A stretch of 11,635 bases of DNA, taken from contig WTCH01000132.1 of the NCBI GenBank assembly GCA_013138675.1, positions 1 through 11,635 of the forward strand, in the 5' to 3' direction. Source of the DNA: Woeseiaceae bacterium. Lineage in GTDB: Bacteria; Pseudomonadota; Gammaproteobacteria; Steroidobacterales; Woeseiaceae. The position numbers and the translations under genes were made by a program. Shown piece after piece: positions 6,993 through 11,635 of this stretch (the first letter of the stretch is position 1; the number at the start of each line of letters is the position of its first letter). The notes under the pieces are model-generated. The model made no database searches and was not told the DNA's origin. It saw nothing but the letters and a program-made list of their open reading frames with translations.

Positions 6993-8378
6993 CTAGCCCT
7001 GGCCGTGGTCAAGTGCGAGTGGGTGGACGTAGTCCGGGTCGAGACCCGCCTTGCGTACGGCAATGCCGACCAGACAAGCATTCAGCACCGCGTTTGCGTG
7101 GATCACCGACAGGTCGGACAGGTCCATCATTGGCGCCAGGTCAGTGATCTCGAAGCCAACGATATCCTTAGCCGCGCAGACATGGCGAATGGCCTGAGTG
7201 ACCTGCTCGATGCTGAGACCGTTCGCTTCGACACGCCCGGCCGCGATCATCTCGGCGGGCGCTAGCGCACTGACATCGACGGACACGAAAAATGCGTCTG
7301 GCCCGCGGTCCACCTCGCGCTGTACGCGCTTCAGGACATTGTCGAACCCACGTCGCTGGATCTCGGCCATGGTGTGGTAGCGCACACCCTCGGCACGCAA
7401 CCATTGCAGCGTGTCGGCGTCCACGTCGGGCCCGCGCAGACCAACCTGGATGGTGTTGGCACCGTCTACGATACCTTCGTCGAGCAAGCGGAACATGGCC
7501 TGCCGGTCGGAGATTGTATGGTCGCCATGGCGTTCGACGTCTGGATGAGCACTGAAGTGCAATAAGCCAAACGAGCCGGAGCCATGCGCTCTGGCAATAC
7601 CGTTGACACCGGGGTAGAGCATCGACGTATCGCCGCCGACCATCATTGGGATGGCGCCCGTGCCGGCCGTTTCGGCCACCATGTCGGTGACGTGACCGAT
7701 CGTTCTTTCGACGCTCATTTTATCGATGTACAAGTCGCCGTAATCGACTACGGACAGGACCTCGAAGGGTTTGACGAGCGATTGAATATCGGGTGTGGCG
7801 ATGGTGTTCAGCGCTCGCATGTTGTTCGGTGCCCATCCTGCGTCACGCTGGCCACTGCTCATGTCACTGGGAACGCCCATGATGGCCACATCGACATTGC
7901 CGGCAACGAGATCCTCGGGCCAGATAGCGACCTTGGCGCCGCCGAATGTCGGTACACCGGACTTCGGGTACAAGTAACGGTGCACACTGAACGGTCCCGG
8001 CTCACGCTCCATCTTGCGCAACGCTGGTGGTGTTCTCACAACCCAGACGAATTCCTTTGTTGTGAGATTGAGTGGCGCCGCGCCCATGTTACGTTCCGCT
8101 GAATAACCCATCTGTTCGGCAACGGATATCAGTTCATTGATGAACATTTGCAGGCCTTCAGAATCACGCGTCGCCAGTTCGTGCTCGAGCTGGCGCTCGG
8201 GAACGATCTTGATAGCTTCACCTGATGTGATAAAGGTGCGTTGTTCCTCGCTGAGTGCATCGATCTTGTCACCGAATTGCTCGGGAACCGACCAGTCGGC
8301 AAGGGCCCCTGCAACAGGGAACACTAACAAAGCGAGCACAAACGAACGCATACCCCGAGTATTCTTATTAGTATTCAA
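6993..8378 (-). CDS. Exported ureohydrolase-like pseudoenzyme, paralogue of the downstream gene
   Basis: I chose the TTG at 8376-8378 because AGGA sits 7 bases upstream. The ATG at 8349-8351 is the alternative and also gives a signal peptide. The longer open frame reaching 8651 overlaps the divergent SDR gene and is unlikely. From the TTG the protein is 461 residues, with a signal peptide (about 1-27, ending GALA). It aligns with the downstream ureohydrolase over its whole length, including the N-terminal region (LSEEQ...SGEA against LTNEE...SGEA). Key residues are changed: GGDHS is GGDTS (Thr251), FDSHYD is FSAHPD (Ser276 for Asp), DIDVLDP is DVSALAP (Ser370 for Asp), and the catalytic His and Glu positions are Asp291 and Asp413. 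Three of six metal ligands are lost, so catalysis of the usual kind is not expected. The intact reading frame argues for a retained role, perhaps as a partner of the active paralogue or as a binding protein. Confidence 0.85.
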   Translation of the reverse strand: MNTNKNTRGMRSFVLALLVFPVAGALADWSVPEQFGDKIDALSEEQRTFITSGEAIKIVPERQLEHELATRDSEGLQMFINELISVAEQMGYSAERNMGAAPLNLTTKEFVWVVRTPPALRKMEREPGPFSVHRYLYPKSGVPTFGGAKVAIWPEDLVAGNVDVAIMGVPSDMSSGQRDAGWAPNNMRALNTIATPDIQSLVKPFEVLSVVDYGDLYIDKMSVERTIGHVTDMVAETAGTGAIPMMVGGDTSMLYPGVNGIARAHGSGSFGLLHFSAHPDVERHGDHTISDRQAMFRLLDEGIVDGANTIQVGLRGPDVDADTLQWLRAEGVRYHTMAEIQRRGFDNVLKRVQREVDRGPDAFFVSVDVSALAPAEMIAAGRVEANGLSIEQVTQAIRHVCAAKDIVGFEITDLAPMMDLSDLSVIHANAVLNACLVGIAVRKAGLDPDYVHPLALDHGQG

Positions 8379-8408
8379 GGGTGTTTCCTGGAGTCGGATT
8401 TGCGAAGA

Positions 8409-8438
8409 ATAGTAATGGACTTGCGGAGTTTGTGCGAA
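8409..8438 (-). promoter_or_regulatory. Candidate sigma-70 promoter for the ureohydrolase pair
   Basis: On the minus strand TTCGCA (8433-8438) and TACTAT (8409-8414) are separated by 18 bases; each matches 4 of 6 consensus positions. Transcription would begin near 8402, leaving a leader of about 23 bases before the TTG start and including its AGGA site. It lies in the 94 bp divergent gap with the SDR gene. The match is modest. Confidence 0.3.
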
Positions 8439-8472
8439 TCGGCTGGTCAGGCGGCGTGATAGGATCGCTCGA

Positions 8473-9600
8473 ATGTTCGAGAAGAAAGGACCACCTTTGA
8501 AATCCTCACGACGAAATTTTATCCGCTCTGCAACGGCGGCTGGCGTTGTTGCTGCATTGCCGGGGTCGATTTTTGCACAAGGTACAGCACCCAGACCCCT
8601 CGATATCCTGATTCTGGGTGGCACGGGGTTTATCGGACCGCATGAGATCAACTACGCGAGATCTCGCGGCCACAACATCACCATGTTCAATCGCGGCAAG
8701 ACGGCGCCCGACATGTTTCCGGACGTAGAGGCACTGATCGGTGATCGGGATGATCAGCTTGATTCGCTCAAAGGTCGGGACTGGGATGCGGTCATCGACA
8801 ACTCCGGCTTTTTCCCGCGTCACGCACGCCTCTCCGCCGAGTTGCTGCACGGTCACGTGGGTCAGTACATGTTTGTTTCGAGCATCTCGGCTTATGCGGA
8901 GTCGCTGACCGTCGAGGACGATGAGTTTTCTGCGGCGTACGGTGTGATGGACGATCCGACCGATGAATCCGAGTACATCTACGGCCCGACCTACGGTCCG
9001 CGCAAGGCTCTGTGCGAGCAGGAAGTCACGAAAGTCTTTGGCGACAAAGCCATTAACATTCGGCCCGGGATCATTACCGGCACCGGGGATCCGACGGAGC
9101 GCCTGCGTCATTGGCTGCGGCGCATGCAGGCGGGCAGCGAGATACTGGTTCCCGGGGTGCAAGACCTGCCGGTGCAATACATTGACGCCGCTGATATGTG
9201 TGGTTGGATGATTCGCATGCTGGAGGACGGTAGCGGCAGCGGTCCTTACAACGCGGTCGGCGCTAAAGAGCCGTATCGTGCCAGATCACTGCTTGAGGGC
9301 CTTCGCGATACGACCGGCTCGTCGTCAACACTGACCTGGATCGACTGGGAATGGATTCGAAAAGAAAAATCCGAGGATCCGAACTACGGACCGTGGTACG
9401 GGGCAGGACCGATTCCTTTCATGCAGGTGAACAATGACAGGGCGCTCGCAACCGGTCTTACGTTTCGGCCGATCGCGGACACCGCAAAGGACATGATCGC
9501 GAATCTCGATGAGCATCCTGTTCCGGAAAGGCGGCAAGCTGGATTCGACCCGGAAATCGAAGCCGCCCTGCTGAAGAAGTGGCACGCAGAGCAGGGGTGA
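8473..9600 (+). CDS. Tat-exported NAD(P)-dependent epimerase/dehydratase-like (atypical extended SDR) protein
   Basis: 375 residues. A twin-arginine signal (SRRNFIRSA at about 12-20, then an Ala/Val-rich stretch ending FAQG) predicts export of a folded, cofactor-loaded protein. The mature part begins with a Rossmann fold: ILGGTGFIG (47-55), followed by the FNRGKT segment (72-77) seen in a subgroup of atypical SDRs that includes CSP41-like proteins. The SDR catalytic set looks present: Ser136/137 in VSSISAY and Tyr174-x3-Lys178 in YGPRK. Substrate and reaction are unknown. The ATG at 8473 has AGGA 8 bases upstream. An in-frame TTG at 8497 with GAAAGGA 6 bases upstream would give a more typical short Tat n-region. 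The gene is divergent from the ureohydrolase pair, so common control is possible but not shown. A palindromic repeat begins directly after the stop. Confidence 0.88.
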   Translation: MFEKKGPPLKSSRRNFIRSATAAGVVAALPGSIFAQGTAPRPLDILILGGTGFIGPHEINYARSRGHNITMFNRGKTAPDMFPDVEALIGDRDDQLDSLKGRDWDAVIDNSGFFPRHARLSAELLHGHVGQYMFVSSISAYAESLTVEDDEFSAAYGVMDDPTDESEYIYGPTYGPRKALCEQEVTKVFGDKAINIRPGIITGTGDPTERLRHWLRRMQAGSEILVPGVQDLPVQYIDAADMCGWMIRMLEDGSGSGPYNAVGAKEPYRARSLLEGLRDTTGSSSTLTWIDWEWIRKEKSEDPNYGPWYGAGPIPFMQVNNDRALATGLTFRPIADTAKDMIANLDEHPVPERRQAGFDPEIEAALLKKWHAEQG

Positions 9601-9630
9601 GGGGCCGCTGTTGACCCAAAGCGGCCATTC
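9601..9630. repeat. Short palindromic repeat, copy 1
   Basis: GGCCGCT (9603-9609) and AGCGGCC (9620-9626) form a perfect 7 bp stem with a 10-base loop, immediately after the SDR stop codon. The core, including TGACCCAAAGCGG, is nearly identical to the copy at 11539-11566. No T-run follows, so it is not a classical intrinsic terminator. It resembles REP-type intergenic palindromes. Confidence 0.6.
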
Positions 9631-9690
9631 AATACTAGTAAGGATTTTCTTCCAACTGAGCGTGACCTAAGCGGTTCACTAGCGAGTGAC

Positions 9691-9696
9691 TATACT
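9691..9696 (+). promoter_or_regulatory. Candidate -10 box for the rhodanese-hydrolase operon
   Basis: TATACT matches 5 of 6 consensus positions and lies 37 bases before the rhodanese ATG. No convincing -35 hexamer stands at 16-18 bases. The leader would include the strong GGAGGAAG ribosome binding site at 9723-9730. The rest of the 9631-9733 gap shows nothing else I can name. Confidence 0.35.
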
Positions 9697-9733
9697 TAGG
9701 ACAGACACAATGGCTTAGTCATGGAGGAAGGCT

Positions 9734-10564
9734 ATGCATTTCTCAAAAGGTGCCGCACTTCTATTGATCTGTGCATTAGGCGCTTGCTTGACCTCTTGTG
9801 ATGCCAAGGAAAGTCAGAAATATTCGGTTCAGCTTGCTCGCCAAGCTGTGTTCGCAAAACCAGGGTCTGGTGTACCGGAAGTTTCCACAGAGGAGTTGGA
9901 GAAAATACTCAAGGATCAGAGTGCAGTGGTGTTGGACACTCGCCCCCACCTTGAATGGTCAATAAGTCATATTCCCGGCGCACTCAATGTGGCACCCAAA
10001 CCAGGAGTGCCTAAGGCGCTCTACACCTCAGACGCAACAGAGATCGGACGACTGGTAGACGGGGACAAGTCACAGCCATTGGTGCTGTACTGCAATGGTC
10101 CTTACTGCGGCAAGAGCAAGCGAGTGGCCGAGGACTCACTCAGGGCCGGTTACACAAACGTACGTCGCTACCAGCTCGGTGCACCTGTCTGGCGTGCATT
10201 GGTCGGAGTGATGGTGATCGAGCCAGAAGGTGCTCGATATGTTTTCAAAAACGATCAGTCCGCTGTTTGGATTGATGTTCGTGACCCTTCAGTGTTTCAG
10301 GAAGAAAGCATCCCCGGCGCAAGGAATCTACCTCAAAGTGAAGTACTCCCAGGCAAGGATGTGGGGGAGGTATTTGCAGCGAAGAATGATGGACGGTTGC
10401 CCATGGATGATCACAACACCCGCATTATTGTTTTCGGCCAGAATGGCGGACAGGCAAGTGAAGTAGCCGAAGCTCTGGCTCGCGAGGCATTTCACAACGT
10501 AACGTATTTTTCAGGCACCTATGAGGCACTTACAGATGAGGCACTCAAATTGAGAGCAGAATGA
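9734..10564 (+). CDS. Lipoprotein with tandem rhodanese-like domains, second domain lacking the active Cys
   Basis: 276 residues. The signal peptide ends in a lipobox LTSC with the lipidated Cys at 22, so this is an envelope lipoprotein facing the periplasm. Two rhodanese-like domains follow. The first (about 48-160) has the 'VVLDTRP..EW...HIPGALN' front motif and an active loop YCNGPYCGKS with candidate sulfur-accepting Cys120 and a second Cys125. The second (about 165-272) repeats the pattern (VWIDVRDPSVFQEESIPGARNLP), but its loop reads FGQNGGQAS, with Gly235 where the Cys should be, so it should not transfer sulfur. Such enzymes move sulfane sulfur from donors such as thiosulfate, but the substrate is unknown here. 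A strong GGAGG site precedes the ATG. The last four bases overlap the next gene (ATGA), indicating coupling. Sampled lines are near 50% GC, lower than the genes to the left. Confidence 0.9.
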   Translation: MHFSKGAALLLICALGACLTSCDAKESQKYSVQLARQAVFAKPGSGVPEVSTEELEKILKDQSAVVLDTRPHLEWSISHIPGALNVAPKPGVPKALYTSDATEIGRLVDGDKSQPLVLYCNGPYCGKSKRVAEDSLRAGYTNVRRYQLGAPVWRALVGVMVIEPEGARYVFKNDQSAVWIDVRDPSVFQEESIPGARNLPQSEVLPGKDVGEVFAAKNDGRLPMDDHNTRIIVFGQNGGQASEVAEALAREAFHNVTYFSGTYEALTDEALKLRAE

Positions 10565-11367
10565 AACATGCATGTGCATTGATTGCTGTTCTACTACTAT
10601 CGTCACCGAGTTTTTCATCAGGTCAAACTCTCCGGGACCTTGTGGCCGAAAATCACTATTCCTACATCCCGTCCGATCAGGGGAATTTCCCGACACTAAT
10701 TGCGATCCCGGGTTGTAGTGGGATTTCGTCGGATAATCCGACAGCAGAAGAATCCAATCCTCAACTAAGCGAAGGCGATCTGCTTTTTCGTCGGCACTAC
10801 CGCTACATGGCAGAGAAATTGAAGGCAGAGGGTTTTGTTGTGCTGTTGGTGAATATTCATGCCGCTGAGGGTGTGCTAACTGCTTGTGCCGATCCGATTG
10901 ACGGCGAGCGCATGGCTGAGTACATCAATGAAGCGGTCGCGTGGGCGATCGAGTTGCCATATGTCGACCCCGACAAACTTCACATTATTGGCTGGTCAAT
11001 GGGTGGTCGAGGCGTTCTAAAGTGGCTGGATGGACCACGCAGTGAGGCAACCGGTGTTCGCTCTGCAATAGCGGTATATCCGCAATGTAGAGGACACACG
11101 ACTCTGACGATTCCAATGCCGATACTCATGTTGCTCGGTGGCAGTGACGATATTGCTATCCCGTCGGTCTGCGAAGAACTGGTTGATTCGGTTCCTATCA
11201 AACAGCATATAACGGTCGAAAACTATCCGGGTGCGCGTCACGGCTTCGATGTTCAGGATGCTCCACCCATGCTAGAAAGTGGCAACGGCAAAACAGTCGG
11301 TTATCAGAAAGAAGCCGCGGAGGCATCATGGGTGGCAATCCTGCAATTTCTTACCATGTCTGAATGA
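10561..11367 (+). CDS. Exported alpha/beta hydrolase, dienelactone-hydrolase type
   Basis: 268 residues. A Sec signal peptide (about 1-21, ending SFSSG) predicts a periplasmic enzyme. The alpha/beta hydrolase fold is supported by PTLIAIPGCSG (an HG-like oxyanion strand at about 44-54), the nucleophile elbow GWSMGG with Ser146, an acidic residue in GGSDD (196 or 197), and His227 in ARHGFD, which is the usual position order of the Ser-Asp-His triad. Dienelactone hydrolases often use Cys, so the Ser here points to an esterase- or peptidase-like member. Five Cys in the mature part (52, 109, 176 and 204 plus one in the signal) could form disulfides in the periplasm. The start overlaps the rhodanese stop by 4 bp, so the two are expected to be co-translated. 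The link between sulfur transfer and hydrolysis is not evident. A palindromic repeat overlaps the stop codon. Confidence 0.9.
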   Translation: MKHACALIAVLLLSSPSFSSGQTLRDLVAENHYSYIPSDQGNFPTLIAIPGCSGISSDNPTAEESNPQLSEGDLLFRRHYRYMAEKLKAEGFVVLLVNIHAAEGVLTACADPIDGERMAEYINEAVAWAIELPYVDPDKLHIIGWSMGGRGVLKWLDGPRSEATGVRSAIAVYPQCRGHTTLTIPMPILMLLGGSDDIAIPSVCEELVDSVPIKQHITVENYPGARHGFDVQDAPPMLESGNGKTVGYQKEAAEASWVAILQFLTMSE

Positions 11368-11395
11368 CCGCTTTTGGCCGTAAGCAGACTGTCAT
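11363..11395. repeat. Short palindromic repeat, copy 2 (imperfect)
   Basis: AATGACCGCTT and AAGCAGACTGTCATT form an imperfect inverted repeat around TTGGCCGT, overlapping the hydrolase stop codon. The outer arms AATGAC/GTCATT are perfect; the right arm carries about four extra bases. TTTTGG and TTTTC runs follow, so it might also aid transcription ending. Confidence 0.45.
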
Positions 11396-11417
11396 TTTGG
11401 TGATTTTCTGGTGACTT

Positions 11418-11448
11418 GAACGTCCGCTATTGAGCAAAGCAGACGTTC
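11418..11448. repeat. Short palindromic repeat, copy 3
   Basis: GAACGTCCGCT (11418-11428) and AGCAGACGTTC (11438-11448) pair at 10 of 11 positions around a 9-base loop. A second, outer perfect inverted repeat, ACTTGAAC (11414-11421) and GTTCAAGT (11452-11459), encloses it. Confidence 0.6.
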
Positions 11449-11487
11449 AGGGTTCAAGTTGGAATTACCGTGAGACTATCGGCTGGG

Positions 11488-11520
11488 GAACGTCCGCTTT
11501 ACCCCCGGAACCGGACATTC
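11488..11520. repeat. Short palindromic repeat, copy 4
   Basis: GAACGTCCG (11488-11496) and CGGACATTC (11512-11520) pair at 8 of 9 positions. The left arm GAACGTCCGCT is identical to that of the copy at 11418, while the loop differs. Confidence 0.55.
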
Positions 11521-11538
11521 GGCTAAACTTGGTCGAAA

Positions 11539-11566
11539 GGGCCGCTTATGACCCAAAGCGGATGCC
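11539..11566. repeat. Short palindromic repeat, copy 5
   Basis: CCGCTT (11542-11547) and AAGCGG (11556-11561) form the stem. The 23-base core differs from the copy at 9602 only at two positions in the loop and has the same orientation, so these two copies bracket the rhodanese-hydrolase operon. Downstream to the window end (11567-11635) I see no gene or further repeat. Confidence 0.55.
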
Positions 11567-11635
11567 GAACAAACCGTTTCACATGCGGCCCCCATATGTT
11601 TAATTGGGCAAATCGAGACAAGTTTTGAGCAGTGT

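Noticed and set aside
8379..8651. N-terminal extension of the pseudoenzyme open frame
   Set aside because: It would run into the divergent SDR gene, puts about 90 residues before a clear signal peptide, and a TTG with AGGA lies at 8378.
8506..9177. 223-residue minus-strand open frame
   Set aside because: Antisense to the SDR gene, whose Tat signal, Rossmann motif and YxxxK pair fix the coding strand.
11363..11566. CRISPR array
   Set aside because: The copies are palindromic, differ in loop and arm sequence, and their spacing is irregular; there are no cas genes nearby.

Overview
The window looks like chromosome from a moderately GC-rich (roughly 55-60%) Gram-negative bacterium, most likely a gammaproteobacterium. 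It carries lipoprotein signals, a Tat signal, Sec signal peptides and short palindromic intergenic repeats. I cannot name a genus from sequence alone. No tRNA, rRNA, CRISPR array, phage gene or transposase gene was seen.

Layout. Positions 1-405 hold the 3' end of a gene for a fibronectin-III-like protein. It converges, with a 3 bp gap, on a minus-strand pair: a Na+/phosphate-cotransporter-type protein with a PhoU-like tail (672-2492), translationally coupled to a small charged coiled-coil protein (409-675). Divergent from the transporter is a one-gene unit for a membrane protein with a TPR-like N-terminus (2550-3125). It converges on a minus-strand lipoprotein gene with two Ig-like (SbsA/Big_5-type) domains and a kelch-repeat propeller (3146-5242).

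The most interesting part is 5416-8378, a minus-strand pair of tandem, exported ureohydrolase (arginase/agmatinase superfamily) paralogues. The downstream protein keeps all six metal ligands. The upstream one is full length but has lost three metal ligands and two further catalytic residues, so it looks like a pseudoenzyme produced together with its active sister. Divergent from the pair is a Tat-exported extended-SDR (NAD(P)-dependent epimerase-like) protein (8473-9600).

The right end (9601-11635) has lower GC (about 50% in sampled lines). It holds a two-gene operon: a lipoprotein with a tandem rhodanese fold (first domain with an active-site Cys, second without), coupled by an ATGA overlap to an exported alpha/beta hydrolase of the dienelactone-hydrolase type. 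The operon is bracketed by near-identical short palindromic repeats, and at least four copies cluster downstream of it.

Most products are predicted to act in the envelope: a transporter, an inner-membrane protein, two lipoproteins and exported enzymes. Nothing in the sequence fixes a substrate for the ureohydrolase, the SDR or the hydrolase.
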